Source: Linyphia triangularis (lineage: Eukaryota; Arthropoda; Arachnida; Araneae; Linyphiidae). Taken from it: 64,000 nucleotides of DNA. Below are positions 1 through 29,228 of this stretch, piece after piece. The stretch spans positions 102,780,366 to 102,844,365 of the forward strand of contig OZ021721.1 in the NCBI GenBank assembly GCA_963978545.1, given 5' to 3'. A program made the position numbers and the translations under genes. The stretch's first letter is position 1. Every line of letters starts with the position of its first letter. Below the pieces are notes generated by a model. That model was not told the DNA's origin. It saw only the letters and a list, made by a program, of their open reading frames with translations, and ran no database searches.

Positions 1-896
1 TACTGAATGGACTACTTTAAAAGTCCTCAGCATCAGTTAGCCAGTAAAGTATCCTTTAATCCATTTAAACGTGAGAAGAATTTGTAAGCATTGGATTAAA
101 CATTGTCTTTAATTTGTGGATATGTGTTAATCTCACCACAATTTAAAGCAATTAAGTTCAAGATCTGTTGTTGAAGCCAAACCACATTAGGCTTTTCATA
201 CGAAAATAGGGAAGTTTGTTGGAAAAATTCGTCTTTATTACAATTTTAATCATTTGAATCAGTTGTCTCTAGGCCACTTCAACTATCAATTAAAATTTTC
301 TTCAGAACTTTAAATGTCCCGTTTTAATAATTTCTCACTAACATTTACGATTATTCGTCAAATAATTCTTTGCAACTAGTGATAATTACATCATCGCAGT
401 TATTATGTTTGAATATCAAAACACATGTTAAGCATAATTTCTGCTAGATTGCAACACAAAAACTTTTCACAACAAAGGAGTTTTGCAACAAGGCCATACT
501 GAATAAGGACAAACACTTCTTTCTCTGGCAATACAAACCATTTCCTGTAACTGGGGAAGTATTTTACTTAATTTAAACTCATTGTAATGTAAGCGTTAGA
601 AATATGTATTCAAACCATTGACCAAGTTGTACTCTGAGATCAGCTCACTAGTTACTATTTGCCCTCTCTATATGTTTGTAGACATTTTTAGTCTTTTGTG
701 AGACTACTTTCAATGGATTTATGTCGTCTTAGCCAGGTTTCTCTACCATGCATCTATCATAAACCCTTTTTCAATTAATATAAAGAATTAATAATCAATT
801 CGAAATTCGTCCAAACACCATCTTTATTTCCAACGAATGAACATTTGCAGATAGCTCAACAAAATAAAATTCATATATCTTAGGACGATTCTATGA
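1..896. other. AT-rich non-genic stretch
   Basis: No coding exon, RNA gene or repeat end could be supported here on either strand. Short reading frames have no recognisable motif. It is the left part of the non-genic flank upstream of the stathmin-domain gene. Confidence 0.5.
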
Positions 897-1260
897 ATGA
901 CGCACGGGACATTTTGAACTCTTTTTTTTTTTTTTTTTTTTCTACTCGTAAACAAATTAGAATAGCAAAATTATTTACTAAATATATTTTATATAATATT
1001 AGTTGGTGACAAAGTTATATGCAAATATAATTATTTCAATTAGGTAAAATATATGTTTATAAGGCACCAACGCGCGAGACAGCGAGGTGTCCCGTGCGTC
1101 AGACGTTATAAATGCATATTTGACCTAGTTAAAATAATTACTTTACCATATAACTTTGCTACTAAATAATATTATATAAAAAAAAATACTAGATTCATCA
1201 TAATTTTATAATTCTAATATGTTTATGATTAAAAAAGAGTGAAAATGTCCCGTGCGTCAT
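897..1260. mobile_element. MITE with terminal inverted repeats and an internal third TIR copy
   Basis: The left end reads ATGACGCACGGGACATTTT and the right end is its reverse complement (near 1242-1260). The repeat extends inwards with weaker similarity: both arms contain ATATAATATTA-type sequence and a TAGTTAAAATAATTA/AATTATTTCAATTAGGT pair. A further copy of TGTCCCGTGCGTCA lies in the centre (1088-1101). There is no coding capacity, so this is a non-autonomous, miniature inverted-repeat element. The superfamily cannot be assigned, since no target duplication longer than AT is evident. Confidence 0.7.
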
Positions 1261-1978
1261 CCAGAAAATTGCCCCTTACTGTTACTAAAAGTTTAGTCAA
1301 TTCAATGATAAACCCATTTGAATCAGTTGGTTCCCTAAACATGCAGAAACGCTGCTTCACTCAATTGTGGACAATCATTTACTGAAGAGTGTCTATAGAT
1401 AATTGATAATTTTTCTAATGCTAAGCAATTTACATAAGTAGTTAAGAAAAAGACTATTGTCCCATCGTCGAAAGAAATCACAAAAATCCAGAAATGTTCT
1501 AAAAGGTTATTCTCATTGTTGAAATGCAAGTGCTATACACATCGAATGACACTTAAAAGTTAAATACAATAAAACGTGCCAATTAACATTAAACTAACAA
1601 AATAGGTAAATATTTTTCGATGTTAAAAATACTTCACGTGCTTCTTTGCCGCTCACTGCATGTTTTTTTGGCAAATATCTTTGTTCTTTTTATCAAAGTT
1701 TTCCTGCAGATCCCTTGTACAGATTGTCATTATACTTCTGTTGGTTCACAGCCTGTCGAGGCATCAATGATTGTATATTTCATGTCTCCATGCGCTACTA
1801 ATGTAAATGTAAAGCTTCAAATTCTTTTATGTACTATGTTCTTTCGTTGCTATGTTTGAAAATAATAAGTTTCAATGTTAATTTACAACATGTCATGAAA
1901 ATAAAATTTTATCTGTGTATACGTATCTTCTTTTTATTATGAAATTTACAATTCGCAATTGGAACGGAAGCATTTTAT
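1261..1978. other. Non-genic stretch, nothing recognised
   Basis: Two short open frames (about 60-80 codons) cross this interval on opposite strands, but neither shows a domain, splice context or codon bias. I see no gene here. Confidence 0.45.
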
Positions 1979-2718
1979 ACAAATTCTCCCAAAGTGCAGA
2001 TGTTTTTAAACCTTTCCTAAATAAAGAACACCTTTCCTAAATAAAGAACACCTTTCTTAATGTCTCATAACCTTTTAGACCCAATTCACTCAATAGCAGA
2101 GCTCTGCAATGTCTATTTTCGATCACAGTGGCGATCATGACTTCGGGACAACATTACTTGAAACTTCATTATACGCTGTAGAATGAATCCTTCCGCGTAA
2201 AGATATAGTCCCGAACAAATCACAACTTTTATAGTAATTTTGAACAAATTCTCCCAAAGTGCAGATGTTTTTAAACCTTTCCTAAATAAAGAACACCTTT
2301 CTTAATTTCTCATAACCTTTTAGACCCAATTCACTCAATAGCAGAGCTCTGCAATGTCTATTTTCGATCACAGTGGCGATCATGACTTCGGGACAACATT
2401 ACTTGAAACTTCATTATACGCTGTAGAATGAATCCTTCCGCGTAAAGATATAGTCCCGAACAAATCACAACTTTTATAGTAATTTTGTACAAATTCTCCC
2501 AAAGTGCAGATGTTTTTAAACCTTTCCTAAATAAAGAACACCTTTCTTAATTTCTCATAACCTTTTAGACCCAATTCACTCAATAGCGGAGCTCTGCAAT
2601 GTCTATTTTCGATCACAGTGGCGATCATGACCTCGGGACAACATTACTTGAGCCTTCATTATACGCTGTAAAATGAATCCTTCCGCGTCCCGAACAAATC
2701 ACAACTTTTATAGTAATA
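1979..2718. repeat. Three-copy tandem repeat, unit about 245 bp
   Basis: Units begin at 1979, 2244 and 2489 with ACAAATTCTCCCAAAGTGCA and end with ACAACTTTTATAGTAAT. Copy 1 carries an extra 20-bp direct duplication (CCTTTCCTAAATAAAGAACA, 2012-2051). Copy 3 lacks a short AAAGATATAGTCC-like segment and has a few substitutions. Copies 1 and 2 are otherwise almost identical, which implies recent duplication or gene conversion. No coding frame runs through the units. Confidence 0.9.
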
Positions 2719-4582
2719 TGGATAACCTGTGCGCGGAGTTTTAAATTAAATGTGAATAGATGCTGATAACAAAAAGAAAATAAGAGCTTTTAAGTTTAAA
2801 TTTTAACTAATATTTTACTTTTCTAACCACGGATACCCTAAGAGTTTTAACGAATCGGCCAGTTATCGTTTCAATCAGCCAATCAGGGCGTAGTAAAACA
2901 GGTTCACACATCATTGTAGAGTATTCAGTAAGCTCAAGTAAGTCTGTCCCAATGGGCCTGGTGAGTGTTTACAAACAGTTAACTGATATCTTAACTACTG
3001 CAAAACAAAACAAAACAACAAACTCTGAAACGTGTTTATCATGGCAGTGAATGATCATTGTGATATTTTGTCAAAATAGTTTTATCAAATTATGCGAAAG
3101 TGCTCGGTCCGTCTGAAAATGTCTGCATGGATAGATTAAAAATAACATTGATAGACAAAAGCTGTTTTTACTTTTCGGATCTATATGTAATTCAGAAAGA
3201 AAAATTGATGTTGGATCCATTATTGTGACCAAGGATAGAATATCTAGACATTGTTAACTATTTAGTTCACTTCAGAGGATATTTTTTCATCGAAATCTTT
3301 AAAAAATTATAAATCTTAGGCAGCTTATGATTGTGAAAGAAAGTAAGAAACGTCGATTAATCTTCATTTTAAGAAACACGTTTTACTCTTAACAAATCTC
3401 CTGTTTTATATTGTGCAGCCTTGAATGGTGCTGCAACCTGGTTGTAAAATATTGAAGTTGTGACTTAGTTCACTTTTTCTTTTAACAGTTTAGCCCTAGT
3501 CTACTTTAATTCTTAACTTAGAATTGTTGAAAATGTGACTTAAATTACTCTGACTTTAAACCCCTCAATTTTTTGCATAAATTATCACATCAGAATAATT
3601 GAAAAGTTGTTTTATTTGTTAAAGCGTTAAGATGTCATTCCAATGGATACAGACAATCAAAAATATGAATGATTGTGTATTGACTCTATTATAATACAAA
3701 GTTAATGTAAATACGAGAAGTTTCCCTTTAAGATAACAGAGTCACTTTGGTTATTCTTTTAGTTAATATAAAGTTCTAGTGACCACTTTTTAGTAATCAT
3801 TGACCTGAAGATAAGCCTATTAAAAAATACTAAAATGACTCTTCAATTCTTAAGGATCAAGGTCTACAATGCTGCTCAGAGAATTTGAAAATTATTTAAA
3901 ACTTGAGTTGCCTCGTTAGTATTCTGGTATCTAATATTATATTTATTTGAACATATATACCTCAATGAATCCTAAAAGGCTAACTCTCAATCACCGCACT
4001 AAATATTTTATAAAAATAAACTGATTTTACAATATTCAAACTGATCTTATCTGGCAAACTTCATAAGAAAAGGATGCAATTTTCACAATCAATTCCAATA
4101 AGCAATTCTGAAGAAGAAAAAATTAATATAACTATTTTACTTTCCTGAAACTGATTACTACTCTTTTCCAAAAAAAAAAACCATTCCTTCTCCGAAAATG
4201 AAAGAAAATCTCACATGCGAGAAAAGCGGAATAAGAAAGAAAAGAAATCTCACGTAATGGATACTTCCAGGTAAAAGGCGGAAAGTTATTGTACAGTTTC
4301 AAAAAAAATTCGAACGATGGCTATATCTTCGGTCCTAAAACTCAAAAAAAAAATTTGTAAACATCAATCAATACAAACTAACTTTAGTTCAATATTCACA
4401 CGTACTTAAGTTCAAAGCAATATATTTTAATACCATTTATACACAAAACGAAACTTAATAATTAACGCACAACCTCCTGGTAGAAATAATTTTATCTTGA
4501 ACATTACTAAACTTCCATCTTATAAAATTAGTAATTTCAAAAGTTCAATAATATTCTATTTCCATGCAATATTATTTAACTC
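2719..4582. other. Non-genic AT-rich stretch
   Basis: No gene is supported. A segment around 4305-4345 (AACGATGGCTATATCTTCGG) resembles one near 17630-17660 (AACAATGGCGATATCTTCGG), so part of this interval belongs to a dispersed repeat. A short poly-C run lies at 4583-4597. Confidence 0.4.
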
Positions 4583-4711
4583 ACCCCCCCCCCCCCTTCC
4601 CCAAAATCAATACTCAAAACTTTCAATTTACAACATTCAAACACAAGATGAACTAATACCATAAACCTAGGTATATACTTTTCTGAAAACATAACAGGTT
4701 TTTTTTTTCTT

Positions 4712-4746
4712 TTATTATTATTATTATTATTATATTATTATTATTA

Positions 4747-4827
<81 letters not shown>

Positions 4828-4865
4828 GATTTATCTTATTCTAAACAGTTTTTTTTTTATTATTA

Positions 4866-4902
<37 letters not shown>

Positions 4903-4942
4903 GATTTATCTTATTCTAAACATTTTAATTTTTTTATTATTA

Positions 4943-5027
<85 letters not shown>

Positions 5028-5053
5028 GATTATTATTATTATTATTATGATTA
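4712..5053. repeat. (ATT)n microsatellite with higher-order duplication
   Basis: Long ATT/TTA trinucleotide arrays are interrupted twice by a near-identical spacer (ATGATTTATCTTATTCTAAA at about 4826 and 4900). This shows that a block of array plus spacer was itself duplicated. Poly-Leu/Ile and poly-Asn frames across it are low-complexity artefacts. Confidence 0.95.
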
Positions 5054-5576
5054 TAAACAGATTTTTTTTCCCTAAACATACCAAACATCTTTACTAATGT
5101 GGATAAATTTTTGTGTTCTAACTTTTATAAATTTTATCAGAAGAATTTGTTTTTTCAACATCTATATACAAAATCAGTGTAATTCTGTAAGATACTCACA
5201 CATCAAATTATCAGAGTAAATACTGCGGAAACTTTTATTTCCTTACAAACAAACTTTTATTCATTTAAAACATCAAACTTCAATTTAATTCGTATCAAAA
5301 ACCAAACTTCAAAATACACTACTTAAACACAAAATTCTTTTCTCAAGGTTTCTCTTCAGAAAAACGATGCAGAAAATTAGTAGCATAATTCTAATTTCTG
5401 AAACTTATTACACAACTTAATATTCTCAAAATGAAAACAACTATAAGTACTAATTAATCTTTACAAACAATTGACATATCTTTAATGAAACACTATTCTA
5501 AAACACTAAATGCTAGAACTAGTAGAATTTCAAATCTAGACCTTATCTTAATGAAAATAAAAGTAGTCAGCTTTGG

Positions 5577-5849
5577 TAAGGGCCTTATTATACAGAGCCA
5601 CTTGAGTAGCGAACGCGCGCCGCCACCGCTTCTGGCGACTGCTGTGGCTCAGTATAATAAGCTCAATAGATTGCATGTTTCGTTTAAGGTCTGAGCGCTA
5701 CAAGCGACAGACGCAACCGCCAGCCACAACAGTGGCCTAGTATATTAAGTTTCATAGGATTGCATATTTCGCTTCGAGTGATTTGCCTAACCGACTGAAG
5801 CGGTGGCTTGAGTTCAACACTCGAGTGACTCTGTATAATAAGGCCCTTA
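5577..5849. mobile_element. 273-bp MITE, family A, intact copy
   Basis: The ends are inverted copies of TAAGGGCCTTATTATACAGA, continuing into GCCACTTGAGT on one side and GTCACTCGAGT on the other. The inside contains GC-rich blocks (GCGCGCCGCCACCGCTTC and the inverted CCGACTGAAGCGGTGG) and internal partial copies of the terminal AGTATAATAAG motif. TA may be the target duplication. A second copy lies at 11574-12944, where it is interrupted. Confidence 0.8.
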
Positions 5850-6215
5850 CTTCCAAAAATTAAGTAACACAACATTTGTTTCTTTTCAAATATATAATAT
5901 TTTAACATCATAGCATAATACTGAGAAAACATTACTACAGACACTAGTTTTCAGAAAAGAAAATAGTATTCACATGGTGACGTACACTTCGGATCGTGAT
6001 CACTAAAATTTTCGAAATCCCATTTAGCTGCCTCCATTTACAGTCTGTGGTGTATTGGACCCAAACAAACGGTAGCCAAGTTCTGTAAGTTAATTCTTTA
6101 ATGCACACACAACACATCACAAGACATTTTAGACATCACATAATCACGACACAGAATCAACATCATACGATCCTCGTTAACCACAAACAAATTAAAGCTG
6201 GTTAGTTCTTTAATA

Positions 6216-6939
6216 CACTGGTCACCAAAATTAAAGGACAATGACAGAAATAAAACGTAACTGATACTTTATGAAAAATTACTAATAGAAATTTGTACAA
6301 AAGTATTAGTTAAAATAAATTATATTGTTTGTCATTTGATTATGCTCAAAATATGAAATTAAAACCAAATTCATGAAATTAGAAAATGATGCAAGAATTA
6401 AGTCACCTATTGTGGAATTTTTTTTTTTTCCTTCAATATTTTTTTATTTAATAATATTTGTTTTATTTTTTTTATTCAATATGGTCGCGGAAACGGAATG
6501 TTTCATGGACAAGGGAAGGCAATTTACGTGTTCCTGCCTCTCGCCAGATCAAAACATGCCTAGAATCAGTGTTCAGACTATATCTGGACTCGTCAGTAAA
6601 CAATACTCGTGCCCAGTCATCTTGGCTCCATTGTAAATGATGACAACACCAGTTTAAACAGGCCCCTTTGGAAGCTTGAGTAGGGGGGACAGAAACAGTA
6701 AACATTGCACAAGTAGTGCAGCATAGTAGAACGGCTAATTCGAGTTCCTGTGACAACCTGAAGGTATAAAACTAAATCTCTTTGGTACTACGCGATGATA
6801 GGAAACAGTCGACAATGATAGGAAACAGTCTTCGGATACAGTTTTTGTTCTTGGTCGCCCTTGACAAGGCGGTCTAGCAACTGAGTCAATCTTAATAAGC
6901 ATATTTTTTCTAGTTATCATTTAATTTTCATGACCAGTG
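6216..6939 (-). mobile_element. Tc1-like transposon, internally deleted, 724 bp
   Basis: The left end CACTGGTCACCAAAATTAAA and the right end, reverse complement CACTGGTCATGAAAATTAAA, form about 20-bp inverted repeats. Both are flanked by the TA dinucleotide (6214-6215 and 6940-6941), the target of the Tc1/mariner superfamily. The inside carries transposase fragments on the - strand. At 724 bp it is about half the length of a full Tc1 element, so it is a deletion derivative that would need a transposase supplied elsewhere. Confidence 0.85.
6472..6920 (-). pseudogene. Tc1-type transposase relic (DDE domain piece)
   Basis: Reading leftwards on the - strand, one frame gives a basic DNA-binding-like piece containing GRPRTKTVSEDCFLSLSTV. 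A second frame gives WSQDDWARVLFTDESRYSLN followed by WREAGTR, which matches the block around the first and second catalytic acids of Tc1/Tc3 transposases (the usual form is W...VLFSDES.F.L...VWR..G). The pieces are in different frames and the region holding the third acid is missing. The protein cannot be functional. Confidence 0.85.
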
Positions 6940-8041
6940 TAGAATGCGAATATGCCTCATTCCATGTCTCTTCCTACATCTTTTAACAACACCAACCAGT
7001 TTACAGTTCAATCCATTCTCTTCTACTAAAGAAAACCAGACACTCAAAAAAAAAGAATACGAACAACAAAATATCTTTCTTCTATTTGGCAAGCACCATT
7101 TATTGGGAATTGCTAAAGTCATTACAACGCTCATTTTTTACAACCATTTTGCACAAGATAAGTTCAATAATACGGCTTCAGATTCAAATTCAAAATGAAC
7201 ATCCAAGTCACCTAGAATTTTAATTTAAATTAGAAAAGCGTTAAGACATTGCCGACGAGCCCCAAGAAATCTCTGTTTTATGCAATTGACTAGGGAAGTG
7301 ACAAGCACCTAGTAATCGTATTGTAAGCAGCGAGCAAGGGTAACTGGCAAGTACAAACTCTTCGTTGGCAGCGTCAATGTATTAACAAGGAGAAAATTAG
7401 CAGTACCGATGCCCGATGCGTTTTAGAGGGCTGAAAATGTATATCTATACTTAGAGAAGTATGTCCTTTGGTATGTTTGTTTAAGATTTTACATATTTAT
7501 TCCAATCTTGATGAAATTTATAAACACTTGATCATAAAAACAAGAGAAAAGGCAACTAGCTACGTGAAATTTCGAAATGTCTCACCTATTCCAGTTTCCA
7601 GCCCCTAAAGCATGATATAAACGTAGTTTGAAATCTAATGAATCAATTTGAACAGGGTTTTTTCCTACAGGTATCTCGACGTACAAATTCATTCAATTTT
7701 TGCAGTCAAGTTGTTTAAATAGAGGATATAGGTCTAAAAAAGGATATGATCCTAATGTGAGATTTATTTAATCAATTTGAACAGGGTTGTACTGGGAAAT
7801 GCTGGCTCATAGCCATTTGAGCTTTGCAAAGCTAGGATCTTCATCTGTTGAAAAAAAATAATGAAGCAGTTGGGAGCGCTGGATATTTAGCAAGAGGAAA
7901 ACGTAGTTTTTCCAAAAATTCTGACACATGCTAAAGTGAAACGATAATTTTTTTTACTAGTAATTCAGTATTATGGATTACCACACTAATGAGTTATTAT
8001 ACATGAATCATTTATAATTCAGTTTAAAAATCTATGAACGT

Positions 8042-8079
<38 letters not shown>

Positions 8080-9524
8080 CATTTATGGCGTTCAGATGGC
8101 TATGAGATATAACAGTACTATTGTGTATCCTAGCAAGGCCATAGGTGAATTTTTAGAAGCATAAGGCATGGTATTAAGTAATTTATATTATTGATCTCTT
8201 ATTTGTTTTGTTGTTGTTTTTCTATTTTTCTAGCGTTGTATTTTATATCTGGCTATGAAAAATTAATTTTGGGTACTTTCAATTGTCTGGATCACCCGTG
8301 ACATTTATATCCATGCGTCCCTTAAAGATGTCAGCTAAAGCAACCTTTCGTTTTTATTTGTCCTTATTTGTAAAGCCTGCTTATCCTATTTTTTTTTTTT
8401 TTTTTAATAAAAAACTTTTTGATTGCTTAATTTAATTTATAATTTATACTATGGCTTTATTAAGGGTAGGATGGATCCAATAAGGCCAATTGCAATCTTT
8501 TGCAAAATTGTATTTTAAGTATTTTGAAATGAACAAATGTGACAAAAAACTTGTATAGTTATGGTTTAATAATCAACGTGATCGTCGTCGGGAAGGGTTA
8601 AGGAAGATCACATAATATGGCTTTAAAATTATAAATTTGGGCAATTGGACTGCAATTGGTAAAATCAATTGTACCCCTCCCTTACAAATAATCATGCCAA
8701 TGCCCAAGACTATCAATATAAATATAATCAGCTTTTAAGACCATTAAACGGTTCCGGAATTAAAAAGTATAAAAACTTCTAAAAATTTAAGCTGGCCTTA
8801 TTTGGTATACTTACTCTCAATTACACTTCAATTTTATGATAATTTTATTTATTATTATATAATTTTATTATTTATTAATATATTTTATTCATAATCAAAC
8901 TCGTTTTAGAAGGCAAAACATAGCTGATGAAAAATTGTCAAAAGGGTATCATGTGACATTTTCATTGACTATTGTTATTTTTATCCTTGGCATTTTTTTC
9001 ATCGGAAACTTCGCCGGCGTTCCATGCATTTGGAGGCTTATTGTTTATTCGCGCGCGTCAGACATGTCACGCACGTTTCTATGGCAAATATTCGTGTTGA
9101 ATGAACATCTATCGATTCAGGAATAGCATATGCGTCTAGAAATCCAACAATGACGGACATTTAATCAAATCTTACATTAAACGAAGACCAGTTGCTGGGA
9201 GATAAGAAACACTGCTTACTGATTGAAGACAAAGGTGAAAATGCGAAAGTTATAGTATAGTCGGGTTCCGTTCAGCTTTTTGACCATATGGATGCCTTTT
9301 TATAAGTACGTACCTTTTATTCATATTCTCTATTAATTTTCTAAATTATTGGAATTTATTGTATTTATAGCAGCTTATTTTACCCCATTTATTGAATAAT
9401 TCGAAAACCAAACGAATTACAAACTCTTACTCGTATCAATTACGAATTTGATAACAAGGCAACTCATTATCCGCTGTTCAATTGAAATTTAATGAAAAAA
9501 TAATGAATGACATTGATTATCATA
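6940..9524. other. Non-genic stretch with poly-T tracts
   Basis: No gene is supported. Poly-T runs occur at about 8043-8074 and 8391-8405. A short frame at 8935-9126 is hydrophobic at its start but has no recognisable domain and no splice context. Confidence 0.4.
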
Positions 9525-9697
9525 CAGTCAAACCCCGTTAACTCGAAGTCGGTGGGACCACCGAAATTGTTCCCGATAACCTAATTTCATGTTAAACGAA
9601 TAAATTAACGTTTAAGTTTTAAGTACGGAGAACTGCTTTTACTTCGCGTTAAATGAGATTTCATGTTAAGCGATTTCACGTTAAAAGGGTTTGACTG
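9525..9697. mobile_element. pogo/Tigger-like MITE, copy 1 (173 bp)
   Basis: The termini CAGTCAAACCCCGTTAA and, inverted, CAGTCAAACCCTTTTAA lie directly next to TA on both sides (9523-9524 and 9698-9699). Subterminal TTAACGTTTAAG and CGCGTTAAATGAGATTTCAT blocks are shared with copy 2. The CAGT start, TA target and AAACCCCGTTAA ends are typical of non-autonomous pogo/Tigger (Tc1/mariner) elements. No coding sequence is present. Confidence 0.8.
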
Positions 9698-9781
9698 TAT
9701 GTGTTTGCATTAGGCTCATTATTTAAGAATATGTCATGGAGAAGTCAATTGTAAATTTTAGAAGTTAAATGTAATTGAATA

Positions 9782-9953
9782 CAATCAAGCCCAGTTAATG
9801 CGAAATCGCTTAATATGAAATCTCATTTAACGCAAAGTATAAGCAGTTTTCCTTACTTAAAACTTAATGTTAATTTATTCATTTAACATGAAATTCGGTT
9901 AAGAAGAACAATTTTGGCGGTCCTGTCGACTTCGCGTTAACGGGGTTTGACTG
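9782..9953. mobile_element. pogo/Tigger-like MITE, copy 2, inverted relative to copy 1 (172 bp)
   Basis: The ends are CAATCAAGCCCAGTTAA on the left and the inverted CAGTCAAACCCCGTTAA on the right, with TA on both sides (9780-9781 and 9954-9955). Aligned in reverse orientation it matches copy 1 across most of its length. The gap between the copies is only 84 bp, so the pair forms a snap-back structure. Confidence 0.8.
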
Positions 9954-10919
9954 TATTTTAATCGAAACTAAAAATCAAGTGCATTATGGCAGAATATAGT
10001 TTTAAAGTAAGAAACATATTTAAGTCCTTATCCCAAATGTATGATATGTATCATGCTCAGATATGGTAATGGATACAAATAAGCAATTGAAATACACATT
10101 TCTGTTAAATTAATACAATTTCATTTTTTCTTTCGAAATAAGTTAATTAAAAGAATTTCATAACTACTCTTGAACAAGTACCTAGGTTACCTACTTTTAC
10201 TATGTTATTAATTAATGACATTTCTATATGAATAGCTAATGAATAAACATTTTATTAACAATTCGAAATATTAGTGAGAGCAAATTCAGTTTTTTAATTT
10301 ATAGTATCATATAAAGCAACCAGAATTTTTTAAGCACTGATGTCATCATAATAACCTCACAGCAAAATGTTATCAAGTTAGTTAATTTAATTACGATGTT
10401 AATTTCTGAGCTCTAATTTTTAAAACTGTAAATTAAGATGATTAACACCTATAATAGTTTCAATTACATTTGAAAAATTTAAAAATTATTTACCAATTAA
10501 TCATTTACTTCAATTTTTATCTGAAGAAAATGTCATATCTGATAATTAACTTAAAAGTACATAAAACTAATTTCAAGACCCATAATTTTAAGCCTAAATT
10601 CTCTTTTTTAAACATGCAACGTACTTATGATATCGTTGAACTTGTTAGATCAAATTTTTATTTTAATAATGAGATAGAGAGTTCCGTTTACCTTCCGTCG
10701 GGTGTATTTGACCTAACAGACACATGTGATTTTGTCACCTCTCCCCACCAATTAGTACTATGTTAAATGTATGCTCGGGGGTTAGAAACTTTTGTATTTT
10801 TCTTCTTTTGACACACTTAACAAAAATATTCATCACTTGACAGATTAATGAACTTAAATATGTGTTCATTTTGAATGAGAACCATCAAGCACATTGCCTC
10901 CGAAATCAGTGAAAATATA
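9954..10919. other. Non-genic AT-rich stretch
   Basis: A 98-codon frame at 10470-10766 on the + strand is Lys/Asn/Ile/Phe-rich with no motif, so I do not call it a gene. Nothing else was recognised. Confidence 0.4.
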
Positions 10920-11161
10920 CAGGGTGATTATAATTAAAGTTCAACTTCCAAAAAGCTATAAAAATCTATCCACTTGTCAGAAGACTTGAAATTTGGCTAG
11001 AATATATGCGAAGAAGGCGAAAATGATGTGATATAAGAAAAAAATTATTTGTAACTATGTATTTTGTTATTCTTATGACATACCATTTCCACCTTATTCG
11101 CGTACATTCAGGCAAAATTTTAGGACATTGTGAAAGTTGAACTTTAATTATAATCACCCGG
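10920..11161. mobile_element. 242-bp MITE next to the stathmin-domain gene start
   Basis: The left end CAGGGTGATTATAATTAAAG and the right end, inverted CCGGGTGATTATAATTAAAG, continue together into TTCAACTT, giving an inverted repeat of about 27 bp. TA flanks both sides (10918-10919 and 11162-11163). There is no coding capacity. It ends only about 105 bp before the start codon at 11267, so it occupies the likely promoter or leader region of that gene. Confidence 0.85.
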
Positions 11162-11226
11162 TATTTCACCCAAAGGAAGGTAAAGAAAGTTTTTAAAAAA
11201 ATAGTCCAACTCCTTTTTATATAGTA

Positions 11227-11262
11227 ATGTTCCGGAAACGTGTTGCAGCAACACACAAGTGA
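11227..11262 (+). promoter_or_regulatory. Possible short upstream ORF of the stathmin-domain gene
   Basis: An ATG at 11227 opens an 11-residue frame that stops at TGA 11260-11262, just 4 bases before the main ATG. A TATA-like TTTTTATATAG lies at 11213-11223. If transcription starts upstream of 11227 this uORF is in the leader; if the TATA-like box is real, transcription would probably start too late to include it. Transcript data are absent. Confidence 0.3.
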
Positions 11263-11266
11263 AACA

Positions 11267-28850
<17,584 letters not shown>

Positions 28851-28895
28851 ATGAAAAATTATTTCTTCAAAAGAATGGGTCATTGATTGTGAACA

Positions 28896-28923
28896 AATAA
28901 AGAGAAATATAATTTTAAATAAA
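28896..28923 (+). terminator. Polyadenylation signals of the stathmin-domain gene
   Basis: AATAAA occurs at 28896-28901 and 28918-28923, 46-70 bases after the stop codon, followed by a third near 28937. These would give a very short 3'UTR. Confidence 0.55.
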
Positions 28924-29228
28924 AAACATTTATACAATAAAAACATTTCAATTTGTTGAAAAACTACAAAATCCTAACCTTGACATTTCATCTTTAGAAA
29001 CTGATAATTGTAAGATAAATCAACTATAGACACCGACTTAGTTGGCAATTTGACAACATACCCAAGTGAGTATATTTAATTAGCGTAATTGATGCAGTGG
29101 TGTAACGTGATATTCACAATTTACATACACAAACATGCTAATTTCTCACTAAATGCTAACTAAATGAATTTTAAAGGGAATTATCTCATAAACACAAGAC
29201 CGGGTAAGAATATCAAAAATTTTGTTTC

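Noticed and set aside
4826..5088. Poly-Leu/Ile and poly-Asn reading frames on both strands
   Set aside because: They are translations of the (ATT)n microsatellite.
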